Source: Hydrogenothermaceae bacterium | Lineage (GTDB): Bacteria; Aquificota; Aquificia; Aquificales; Hydrogenothermaceae | DNA length: 64,000 nucleotides | Direction: 5' to 3' | Assembly (NCBI GenBank): GCA_026418535.1 | Contig: JAOABC010000004.1 | Location: 1-64,000, forward strand | In this document: positions 56,833 through 64,000 of the stretch, one piece after another | How positions within the stretch are numbered: position 1 is the stretch's first letter | Layout: the number at the start of each line of letters is the position of its first letter | Made by a program: the position numbers and the translations under genes | The notes under the pieces: generated by a model | What the model was told of the DNA's origin: nothing | The model's input: the letters and a program-made list of their open reading frames with translations, nothing else | Databases searched by the model: none

Positions 56833-57711
56833 CTCTTCCCGGATCTTTGTAAGGAAGTGGTGGAATGCACTTTCTGTCTTTGAAAGTCTGATGTTCTTCT
56901 GAGTGATGATTGAGAAGTTCCTCTTTATGCTAATTCCTCTTACCTTGATCTCCTTTAAAACTCTACAACTGAGCATCTCAGACACTACAAACCTTGATAC
57001 AAAGGAGAGGCAATCTGAATTCTCCACCAACTTTGCTATAGCTTTGCTGCTAGATACTTCCATAACTGGTTCTAGCTTTACCCCTAAGCTCTTCTCTACC
57101 ACATTTCTTGTTCCACTTCCTTGTTCTCTCATTATAAGTTTGTATTTCTTTAAATCTTGTAGGGATATCTCTTTTGGGATTGGACTGTTTGCAGATGCAA
57201 TTCCCACTATCTCATCCTCAAAAAACTTCTTAACAGATAGCTTGTTTGACTCTATCTTATCCTCAATCAACCCAAGGTTGAAGACCTTTGATAGGACAGC
57301 CTCTTCAACTTCCTTTGAGTTGCCCACAAAAAGGTTTAACTTTATGTTGCTGTTCTCTCTAAGGAATTTTGGGACTATCTTTGGTAGTAAGAAGTTCCCT
57401 ATAGTTGAGCTTGTAGCAATATTCAGTATACTGAACTTTTCTCTCTTTACCTCTTTTAGCTCTTCTTCTAGTTCTGTGTATTGGTTTAGTATCTTTTCTG
57501 CGTATCTGTAGAGTAGTTTTCCCTCTTCTGTAAGCTCTAAGTTGTTCTTACCCCTTCTAAAGAGAGCGGTTCCTAGGTAGTTCTCTATCTTCTTTATCTG
57601 CAGTGTTACTGTAGGTTGGGAGATGAAGAGTATATGGGCTGCCTTTGATATGCTCTTTAGGTCTGCTACGGTTTTGAATATCCTAAGTTTATGGTAGTCA
57701 AGAACTTCCAT
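56824..57711 (-). CDS. LysR-type transcriptional regulator
   Basis: 295 residues: N-terminal LysR HTH (LRIFKTVADLKSISKAAHILFISQPTVTLQIKKIE) and a periplasmic-binding-type effector domain, SSTIGNFLLPKIVPKFL and MREQGSGTRNVVEK. The latter resembles the CysB/CysL/CbbR group, common in autotrophs. Target unknown; convergent with arsB (nine-base overlap), so not obviously its regulator. Overlaps tlyA by 14 bases. Confidence 0.88.
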   Translation of the reverse strand: MEVLDYHKLRIFKTVADLKSISKAAHILFISQPTVTLQIKKIENYLGTALFRRGKNNLELTEEGKLLYRYAEKILNQYTELEEELKEVKREKFSILNIATSSTIGNFLLPKIVPKFLRENSNIKLNLFVGNSKEVEEAVLSKVFNLGLIEDKIESNKLSVKKFFEDEIVGIASANSPIPKEISLQDLKKYKLIMREQGSGTRNVVEKSLGVKLEPVMEVSSSKAIAKLVENSDCLSFVSRFVVSEMLSCRVLKEIKVRGISIKRNFSIITQKNIRLSKTESAFHHFLTKIREELA

Positions 57712-58501
57712 CTAAAACCTTGTGGGATCTCTGGACAGTGTTTGTTATCTCTTCTTCATAGATAGACTCTTCCTTGGATTTTTTTATGTATGCTAAGAAC
57801 TCTATGTTTCCTTTTGGACCCTTTATAGGTGAGAAATCTAGGCTCTTTACACTATAGCAACTGCTCTTTAGCTCCTCTGCTACAGACTTTATGGCTTTTA
57901 TGTGGAGTCGTATGTCTCTCACTACCCCGTCTTTTACTTCCATCTTAGATAGTTCAAACTGTGGTTTTATAAGAACTACGCCTTCGGCGTCATCTTTTAG
58001 TAGATTACATATATTAGGTAGTATCTTGGTGATGGATATGAACGATACATCAGATACAACTACATCTACCTTCTCCGGAATCTCCTTTTCTGTTAGGTAT
58101 CTTGCATTGAACTCTTCGATGGATATCACTCTTGGGTCTTTCCTGAGTTTTTCATGGAGTTGGTGTTTCCCTACATCTACTGCGTAGACTCTCTTTGCTC
58201 CAGCCTGTAAGAGGCAATCTGTGAAACCTCCTGTTGAGGCTCCTATATCAAGACAGACTTTATCTTTTACATCTAAATTAAATACTTCTAAGGCTTTCTG
58301 GAGTTTGAATCCTCCTCTGGAAACAAAAGGCAGGGGTTCCTTTATATAGATCTCTCCTTCTAGGTCTACTTTTGCTCCAGGTTTATCTACCTTCTGGTTG
58401 TTTACGAAGACTACTCCACTCATTATCAAGGCTTGAGCTTTTTCTCTACTCTCTACAAATCCTCTATCTACTAAAAGCTTGTCTATCCTATCTTTTTTCA
58501 T
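57698..58501 (-). CDS. tlyA: TlyA-family rRNA methyltransferase
   Basis: 267 residues. N-terminal S4 RNA-binding domain (about 3-62, DRGFVESREKAQALIMSG) and FtsJ-type methyltransferase, VCLDIGASTGGFTDCLLQAGA (SAM loop, about 82) and VDVVVSDVSFISI. In mycobacteria TlyA 2'-O-methylates rRNA. Overlaps the LysR gene and def (ATGA). Confidence 0.9.
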   Translation of the reverse strand: MKKDRIDKLLVDRGFVESREKAQALIMSGVVFVNNQKVDKPGAKVDLEGEIYIKEPLPFVSRGGFKLQKALEVFNLDVKDKVCLDIGASTGGFTDCLLQAGAKRVYAVDVGKHQLHEKLRKDPRVISIEEFNARYLTEKEIPEKVDVVVSDVSFISITKILPNICNLLKDDAEGVVLIKPQFELSKMEVKDGVVRDIRLHIKAIKSVAEELKSSCYSVKSLDFSPIKGPKGNIEFLAYIKKSKEESIYEEEITNTVQRSHKVLDGSS

Positions 58502-59004
58502 CTGTACACTTTTCTTTTGAATATATCTCTCGGTGATACTACCTTCTCTATGAACACCTTCCCGTCTAAGTGGTCTATCTCGTGTTGAATTACTACAGCT
58601 TCAAAACCTTCTGTATCGAAGGTTATGATTTTTCCATCTATATCTTGAGCCTCTACTTTTATGTAGTAGTATCTCTTTACGTTTCCAGTGTAATCAGGAA
58701 CAGACATACAACCTTCTCTGAATACTATCTCCCCTTCTCCATGGACAATTCTGGGATTAGACAGGATCATAGGTCCGTGGGAGATCACGTTTGTTTTATG
58801 ACTGCTCTTAGAAGAGTCTACGATAATGGTCCTAATATGCCTGTTTACTTGTGGCGCCGCTATCCCCACACCACCTGGGGAGTTATACATCGTGTATTTT
58901 AACTTCTCTACAAACTCTTTAAACTCTCTACCAAAATCATCAACCTCTTTAGAGACTATCTTTAGTCTCTCATCCGGATACTTTAGTATCTCCAATTTTT
59001 CCAT
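58498..59004 (-). CDS. def: Peptide deformylase
   Basis: 168 residues. Three motifs: PGGVGIAAPQV (G-x-G-I-A-A-P-Q), FREGCMSVPDY (E-G-C-x-S) and VVIQHEIDHLDGKVF (H-E-x-x-H). Binds Fe2+ and removes the N-formyl group from nascent proteins. In the gcvH-ACT-def-tlyA cluster. Confidence 0.95.
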   Translation of the reverse strand: MEKLEILKYPDERLKIVSKEVDDFGREFKEFVEKLKYTMYNSPGGVGIAAPQVNRHIRTIIVDSSKSSHKTNVISHGPMILSNPRIVHGEGEIVFREGCMSVPDYTGNVKRYYYIKVEAQDIDGKIITFDTEGFEAVVIQHEIDHLDGKVFIEKVVSPRDIFKRKVYR

Positions 59005-59532
59005 CTATAGTTCTGCTTCTTCTAGAGGATAAATAACTATATCCACTTTAAGGGACTCTTTTAGTCTCTCTATCTCCTGGTTGAGTCTTTCTAGAGATAA
59101 CTCGGCCGGAATCCCAGCTTCTATAAACATAATATATAGATTGTCCGTCTTCTCCGTCCTCAGGTCAGAGATGTTTGCTTTTAGGTCTGCAAGGAGTTTT
59201 GATACACTGTATACGATTCCTAGCTTATCGGCACCGTAAACAACTATATCCACTATTTGTGGGTATAAGACTGTTCTTTTAGTTATAGTTTCTTCCGGAA
59301 GTTCCTTTATGATAACAGTGAGGTTCTCTTCTCTCTCTACCGGAAAGAAGGCTTCTTTCAGTTCCTCTAAGCTCCTATCTCCTTTTACTATAAGCATGAT
59401 GGTAAATTCGTTGTTTAACCTGGTCATAGAGGAGTCTTCTATATTAAAACCCATCTCATACAAAATCTTAGTGGTCTTTGCCACTATACCTGGTCTATCC
59501 TCCCCAAATGCTGTTATTATAAAGTGAGCCAT
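59005..59532 (-). CDS. Two-ACT-domain protein, GcvR-like
   Basis: 175 residues from ATG at 59532 (the GTG at 59535 is an alternative). Two ACT repeats: FGEDRPGIVAKTTKILYEMG (about 10-30) and YGADKLGIVYSVSKLL (about 100-115). GcvR-like proteins sense glycine and repress glycine cleavage genes in E. coli; adjacency to gcvH supports this role. Stop of gcvH overlaps the ATG. Confidence 0.82.
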   Translation of the reverse strand: MAHFIITAFGEDRPGIVAKTTKILYEMGFNIEDSSMTRLNNEFTIMLIVKGDRSLEELKEAFFPVEREENLTVIIKELPEETITKRTVLYPQIVDIVVYGADKLGIVYSVSKLLADLKANISDLRTEKTDNLYIMFIEAGIPAELSLERLNQEIERLKESLKVDIVIYPLEEAEL

Positions 59533-59936
59533 CACTCTTCCTCTGCTTCCACTTCCTCTAAGTATGCCCTGTAGTCGTTGGCTGTCATCAGGTCTTCAAT
59601 CTCTGTAGGGTCTTTTGTCTGTATATCACATATCCATCCATCCCCATAAGGGTCTGAGTTTATCGTAGACGGATCGTTTGACAGGTCTTCGTTTATCTCT
59701 ATTATCTTGCCAGTTAAAGGCGCATAAACTTCAGATATGGCCTTGACAGACTCTACGGAGGCTATTACCTCTCCGGACTCTATCTCTCTACCTATTTCCG
59801 GCATATCGATAAACACAATATCCCCAAGCTGGTGTTGTCCATAGTCAGTTATCCCTATAGTTGCCATATCCCCTTCAATCTTTACCCAGATATGTTCCTT
59901 GGTATAGTAAAGATCCTCCGGAACTCTATACTCCAT
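59532..59936 (-). CDS. gcvH: Glycine cleavage system H protein
   Basis: 134 residues. DLYYTKEHIWVKIEGDMATIGITDYGQHQLGDIVFIDMPEIG and VESVKAISEVYAPLTG with the lipoyl-lysine (about 65). Carries the aminomethyl group between P, T and L proteins, which are not in the window. In Aquificota lipoate-binding GcvH paralogues also serve the sHdr sulfur pathway, so the role is not fully set. ATG follows AGGATG. Confidence 0.9.
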   Translation of the reverse strand: MEYRVPEDLYYTKEHIWVKIEGDMATIGITDYGQHQLGDIVFIDMPEIGREIESGEVIASVESVKAISEVYAPLTGKIIEINEDLSNDPSTINSDPYGDGWICDIQTKDPTEIEDLMTANDYRAYLEEVEAEEE

Positions 59937-60131
59937 TTACATCCTCCTAAGAAACAGATTTTTAAATTTTAAGATTATTTTACCACATATGTTTAATCTG
60001 GTTTTAATTGTACATTTTAACCTTTTAGAGTCCACATTAAAAGACGGCTGTTATGATGTGGAAGTTATTATGTGTAACTCTCAAGAGGCTAAGATTATTT
60101 GCTAATCCGATTTTATCCCTACTTGATATCT

Positions 60132-60159
60132 TTGACAAAAAAAGTTAATATTTTATAAC
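60132..60159 (+). promoter_or_regulatory. Promoter of nuoCD-nuoI-midA
   Basis: TTGACA (60132-60137), a 16-nt spacer and TATAAC (60154-60159), 36 bases before the nuoCD ATG. Consensus -35 and near-consensus -10, so complex I transcription could start here. The rest of the gap back to gcvH (59937-60131) shows nothing recognisable. Confidence 0.7.
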
Positions 60160-60195
60160 ATTGTTTTGAAAAAAAACTCGTAGAGAGGCGGTAGT

Positions 60196-61926
60196 ATGTC
60201 TTGGATAAGTTTACAAAAAGCGAAGGAGTTAGAGGCAAGATTTGGTTATGTTAAAGTTTCCGAAGGGAAAGGAGTTGTATCTGTTGAGGTTCCAAAGGAT
60301 AGATTTATAGAGTTCTTAAAGTTCCTCAAAGAAGACCCAGAGTTAAATTTCAGAATGTTTATAGACCTTACATTAATAGACCATGGAGAAAAGGAGAATC
60401 CTCGTTTTCAGGGTGTTGTGGTCCTCTTCTCTCCTAAGAACCAAAACAGGATAATCGTTAAAACCTGGGCTGAGGATGAGACGTTACCTACCCTTACAAC
60501 CCTCTGGAAAGGTGCTAAATGGGCAGAGAGAGAAGCCTGGGATATGTTCGGAATAAAGTTTGAGGGACATGAGAATCTAGTCCGGATGCTCCTATGGGAG
60601 ACTTATTCATACCATCCCCTCCGAAAAGATTTTCCCTTAGAGGGTATAAAGGATACAGAGCTTCCATCCCTCAATGAGACACTCCGAGGGGATAGTTTAG
60701 AGGGGATGTTTAATTATGATAGAATGCATACAGCAATTCCAACCATGGAAGACCTGGAGATTACCCAAAAGACTAGGATACCTGTAAAAACCTCTCAGAT
60801 AGTCCTTAACTGGGGGCCTTTACATCCAGGAACACACGGAACTATATGGTTTCTCTTTGACCTTGACGGAGAGTACGTAAAACAGTGTGATATCATCATA
60901 GGACAGCTCCATAGAGGAGTTGAGAAGCTTGGAGAGAATGTTAACTGGCAACAGTTTATCCCCTATACTGACAGGATGGACTATATAGCTGCTATAAACG
61001 AGAACCACGGATACGTCCTTGCAGCAGAAAAGCTCCTTGGTATAGAGGTTCCAGAGAAGGCCAAGTGGATAAGGACGATGATGGCGGAGCTCTCGAGGAT
61101 AAACAGTCATCTACTTTGGCTGGGAACCTATGCTCTAGACTTGGGAGCTCTGACTATGTTTCTCTACACATTCAGAGAAAGAGAGAAGTTGATGGACATT
61201 ATAGAGGGTATAACAGGAGCAAGGTTTACGATAAACTACTTCCGGATAGGTGGTGTGTTTGCAGATCTGCCTTATGGGGCATTGGATGCTATTGAGCATC
61301 TTATGAAAGACCTGCCAGCGAGGATAAACGACTACGAGACCTTGCTTACAAGGAACAGAATATGGGTCTCAAGGAACAAAGGAATCTGTATAATCACAGA
61401 AGAAGATGTGTACGACTATGGCTTGACAGGAGCTGTTGCAAGAGGCTCTGGAGTTGCTTACGATATCAGAAAGATAGACAAGTACGATGCTTACGGGGAA
61501 GTTGAGTTTGATATACCTGTTGGAGAGGTTGGAGATTCTTACGACAGGTATCTTGTCAGAATGGAAGAGATTAGGCAGAGCATTAAGATCGTACAACAGT
61601 GTGTGGAAAAGTTAAGGAAGATGTCTAAAAACGATCCATACTTCTTTCAGACACCTGATGAGAAGAAGCTTAAAGTTTCTATAGATGGAAGAGGTATGAA
61701 GCTACCGGCAGGAGAGACATACGCATCCTCAGACAATCCAAGAGGAGAACTTGGATTTTACATCTACAATAAGAAAGATGGACTGAAGGCTCACAGGATG
61801 AGGATAAGGTCTGGAGCTTTTTATAACCTTCAGGTATTCACAAAAGCAATAATAGGAAGGCCTATAGCAGATGCCATAACCCTTCTATCTACCATAGACC
61901 CTGTAGTAGGTGAGACTGACAGATGA
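60196..61926 (+). CDS. nuoC: NADH-quinone oxidoreductase subunit C/D fusion
   Basis: 576 residues. N-terminal NuoC part (about 1-150) with AKWAEREAWDMFGIKFEGHENLVRMLLW and HPLRKDFP; NuoD part (about 185-576) with LNWGPLHPGTHGTIWFLFDLDGE, IGQLHRGVEKLGE, YTDRMDYIAA and the C-terminal FDIPVGEVGDSYDRY. This is the quinone-site subunit pair. The gene starts the cluster without nuoA/nuoB upstream. The ATG follows AGAGGCGG. Confidence 0.95.
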   Translation: MSWISLQKAKELEARFGYVKVSEGKGVVSVEVPKDRFIEFLKFLKEDPELNFRMFIDLTLIDHGEKENPRFQGVVVLFSPKNQNRIIVKTWAEDETLPTLTTLWKGAKWAEREAWDMFGIKFEGHENLVRMLLWETYSYHPLRKDFPLEGIKDTELPSLNETLRGDSLEGMFNYDRMHTAIPTMEDLEITQKTRIPVKTSQIVLNWGPLHPGTHGTIWFLFDLDGEYVKQCDIIIGQLHRGVEKLGENVNWQQFIPYTDRMDYIAAINENHGYVLAAEKLLGIEVPEKAKWIRTMMAELSRINSHLLWLGTYALDLGALTMFLYTFREREKLMDIIEGITGARFTINYFRIGGVFADLPYGALDAIEHLMKDLPARINDYETLLTRNRIWVSRNKGICIITEEDVYDYGLTGAVARGSGVAYDIRKIDKYDAYGEVEFDIPVGEVGDSYDRYLVRMEEIRQSIKIVQQCVEKLRKMSKNDPYFFQTPDEKKLKVSIDGRGMKLPAGETYASSDNPRGELGFYIYNKKDGLKAHRMRIRSGAFYNLQVFTKAIIGRPIADAITLLSTIDPVVGETDR

Positions 61927-61960
61927 TAAGTATAACCTTTTGTAGAGGAGGCTTTAAACG

Positions 61961-62653
61961 ATGGGTATAAAAAAAGTTGGAGCAAAACCCCAGACTTTAG
62001 TGGAGAAGGTATTCTTCTTAGATTTTATCAAAGGTTTGAAAACTACGATAAAGCATCTTTGGAAAAAGGTTATAACTACCGACTTCCCTTACGAGATGGT
62101 GGTTCCTCCAGTTAGGTTCAGAGGTATCCATGGACTTAGGACTGTAGATGGAACTGAGAGTCCTGAGTTTGATGGTTGGGTGAAGAGACTGAAGATAAAG
62201 CCTCCAGAGAAAGGAGAGACGAGATGTATAGCCTGTAAATTCTGTCAGGCTGCTTGTCCGGTTCCAGAACTATTCGATATACAATCTGAGAAACTGGATG
62301 TTCCGGAAGACCACCCTCACTATGGGTTGAAGGTCCTAACTATGTTTAACATGGACCTATCTAAGTGTACTTTCTGTGGTCTTTGTACTCAAGCTTGTCC
62401 TACAGACTGCATAATAATGACAGATATATACGACCTATCCTCCTACACAAGAAGAAACTGGGTTCTTAATAAGGAGATGCTGACCCAGATAGCCAACGAT
62501 TTTACATCAAGAAGAAGGGATGAGAAGTTTGACCAACATTCTCAGTGGAAAGAGAGTCAAAGTATATGGCCAGATTACGATAAAACAAGGGAAAAGTTAT
62601 GGGACTTCAACATGCCTAAACTTGGTCCTAACTACCAAGACCAGACAGTTTAA
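61961..62653 (+). CDS. nuoI: NADH-quinone oxidoreductase subunit I
   Basis: 230 residues, long for NuoI (about 160-180) with a charged extra N-terminus. Two [4Fe-4S] motifs, CIACKFCQAACP (about 87) and CTFCGLCTQACPTD (about 130). Passes electrons to cluster N2. Follows nuoCD by 34 bases with AGAGGAGG and overlaps the start of midA by one base. Confidence 0.95.
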   Translation: MGIKKVGAKPQTLVEKVFFLDFIKGLKTTIKHLWKKVITTDFPYEMVVPPVRFRGIHGLRTVDGTESPEFDGWVKRLKIKPPEKGETRCIACKFCQAACPVPELFDIQSEKLDVPEDHPHYGLKVLTMFNMDLSKCTFCGLCTQACPTDCIIMTDIYDLSSYTRRNWVLNKEMLTQIANDFTSRRRDEKFDQHSQWKESQSIWPDYDKTREKLWDFNMPKLGPNYQDQTV

Positions 62654-63804
62654 TGAAGTTATCTGGGAAAGATGAGTTAATCAGAGTCATCAAAAGTAAG
62701 ATAGAAAAAGAAGGAGTTATCTCCTTTAGAGAGTTTATGGAGATAGCTCTTTACTATCCGGAGTATGGTTATTACACATCTGATAAAGACAAGATAGGAG
62801 GGTTTGGTGACTATTTTACCGTCTCAGAACTTGACCCAATATTCGGACAGCTTCTTGCTAAACAGTTTATGGAGATCTATAGAGAGTACTTTTCTGGTGA
62901 GGATTTTCAGGTCGTAGAGATAGGCTCTGGAAAAGGTTATCTACTCCAGGATGTAATCGGATCTATCAAAGAAAATTGGCCTGATATATTTGACAGGATA
63001 ACCTTCATCTCTGTTGAGAGATCACCCTATCACAGGAAGTTACAACAAAAGCTCTTACGAAATTTTAATAATCTTTTCTATTTAGAGGATGTTTCTGAAC
63101 TTCCTAAGGTCAGGGGTGTTATATACTCTAACGAACTTTTTGATGCTATTCCGACCTATATGGTGAGAGTAAGGGATGAAAAGGTTTACGAAGTTTATAT
63201 AACATTAAAGGATGGAGAAGAAGTAGTAGAAGAGGAAAGAGTTCCACCGGCGGATATACTCTCCTACCTTAAACACCTGGGTATAAGGCTTCCAGACGGT
63301 ATGACTACAGAGATAAACCTTGATGCTGTGAAGCTGTTGAAGGAGATAGGGCTAAAGTTAGAGAAAGGCTTTATCTTTACAGTAGATTATGGATATCCAT
63401 CTGCTGAGCTATACAAGCCTTACAGAAACAGAGGAACTCTAATCTGTTATCATAGACACAAGTACAACGAGAACTACTACGAGAATGTTGGGATTCAAGA
63501 TATAACTTCCCACGTGAACTTTTCAGCTCTCTCTCTCTACGGGGAGGAAGTGGGTTTAAAGACTCTTGCCTTTACAGATCAAGCTCACTTTCTGATAAAC
63601 CTTGGACTGGTAAATGAGCTGAGTAGTCTGTACGAGAAAGGAGACTATAGATCCTACGAGAGGGCTAATAGACTTAAGACTTTAGTCCTACCAAAAGGTA
63701 TGGGTGAGAAGTTTAAGATATTAGTTCAATTTAAAGGTATAGAGAATCCAAGGATCGAAGGACTGAAAGTCCTGCCACCTAAAACAGATAGATACAGACT
63801 CTAA
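62653..63804 (+). CDS. MidA/NDUFAF7-type SAM-dependent methyltransferase
   Basis: 383 residues. GVISFREFMEIALYYPEYGYY (about 19) and GDYFTVSELDPIFGQLLAKQF (about 55) are the family's N-terminal signatures, QVVEIGSGKGYLLQDVI (about 93) the SAM loop, and YSNELFDAIP (about 157) and FTVDYGYPS later motifs. In mitochondria NDUFAF7 dimethylates an arginine of the NuoD counterpart for complex I assembly. Its place between nuoI and the following gene, in one operon with nuoCD, supports the same role here; bacterial function is inferred. Confidence 0.88.
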   Translation: MKLSGKDELIRVIKSKIEKEGVISFREFMEIALYYPEYGYYTSDKDKIGGFGDYFTVSELDPIFGQLLAKQFMEIYREYFSGEDFQVVEIGSGKGYLLQDVIGSIKENWPDIFDRITFISVERSPYHRKLQQKLLRNFNNLFYLEDVSELPKVRGVIYSNELFDAIPTYMVRVRDEKVYEVYITLKDGEEVVEEERVPPADILSYLKHLGIRLPDGMTTEINLDAVKLLKEIGLKLEKGFIFTVDYGYPSAELYKPYRNRGTLICYHRHKYNENYYENVGIQDITSHVNFSALSLYGEEVGLKTLAFTDQAHFLINLGLVNELSSLYEKGDYRSYERANRLKTLVLPKGMGEKFKILVQFKGIENPRIEGLKVLPPKTDRYRL

Positions 63805-63815
63805 GAGAGGTTAAA

Positions 63816-64000
63816 ATGGTATACAACTTTTTAGTGGCTTTTGTCTTCTTACTGGTAGCCACTTTCTCCTACTGGTACTCCTCAAAGCTCACCTTATACA
63901 AAGAGAGTTCCTTTTTAAAGTCCTTCTTTTTGGTCCTTGTATCCTATACACTGTCCGGACTCTTTAAGATAACAACTCAGAAGTTCTTAGGTATTTACTC
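63816..64000 (+). CDS. Partial membrane protein gene, runs off the window
   Basis: The ATG at 63816 follows AGAGAGG, 11 bases after midA. About 62 residues are visible: VYNFLVAFVFLLVATFSYWY then a short charged loop and a second helix FFLVLVSYTLSGLF, ending at the window edge. Two N-terminal membrane helices, no recognised signature. As part of the nuo operon it may be an accessory or complex I membrane protein. Confidence 0.6.
   Translation, partial: MVYNFLVAFVFLLVATFSYWYSSKLTLYKESSFLKSFFLVLVSYTLSGLFKITTQKFLGIY

Overview
The window is AT-rich bacterial chromosome with compact, overlapping operons, heavy use of AGA/AGG arginine codons and frequent TTG/GTG starts. The gene set (fused nuoCD, GH57 glucan-branching enzyme, all-alpha dUTPase, MetE, ars operon, LPS acyltransferase and heptose enzymes, TonB system) points to a Gram-negative thermophile. 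Aquificota, in particular a Persephonella/Hydrogenothermaceae-like organism, is my best guess; this is inferred from protein character and was not checked by any search.

Left part (1-6.9 kb): a decayed transposase runs off the left edge, followed by a tRNA-Pro/Arg/fMet cluster with a clear sigma70-type promoter, a TolC-like protein, an exported truncated haemoglobin, a broken flavin-reductase gene, the exbB-exbD-tonB operon, an Mre11/SbcD-type nuclease and metF.

Decayed defence island (about 7.1-12.6 kb): all six genes of a type III-B (Cmr) CRISPR effector, cmr1 to cmr6 in order, are present as frameshifted and truncated remnants. They are followed by a small intact membrane-protein ORF and a fragment that looks like part of a CARF-type accessory protein. 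No CRISPR array and no cas1/cas2/cas6 were seen.

Central part (12.9-46 kb): housekeeping operons. These are leuC-ruvX-mltG; grpE-dnaJ with an unusually structured leader; radA, rnhA, an LPS acyltransferase, a Nudix hydrolase and an anion symporter; hom; a NapH-like Fe-S membrane protein behind a palindromic operator; purN; metE behind a twin-palindrome operator; gatA; a long plus-strand run including psiE, a prepilin peptidase, hldE-C and pgsA; dapE/iclR; tRNA-Asp and tRNA-Val; leuB-nadC; ccsA; pyrE; argH; and a broken diguanylate cyclase whose frame carries two amber codons and a frameshift.

Right part (46-64 kb): a probable chromosomal replication origin (46.11-46.36 kb) with four perfect DnaA boxes at an exact 11-bp period plus four more boxes next to an AT-rich stretch. 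Beyond it lie a membrane protease/DUF502/dUTPase operon, the GH57 enzyme, a di-haem cytochrome c peroxidase with a PerR/Fur-like box, hfq, lysS, an arsenic operon with an unfamiliar small cysteine protein, gcvH-ACT-def-tlyA, and the start of a complex I cluster (nuoCD, nuoI) that includes a MidA/NDUFAF7-type methyltransferase.

Across the whole window the palindrome TCCGGA occurs about 70 times by hand count, roughly ten times what base composition predicts.
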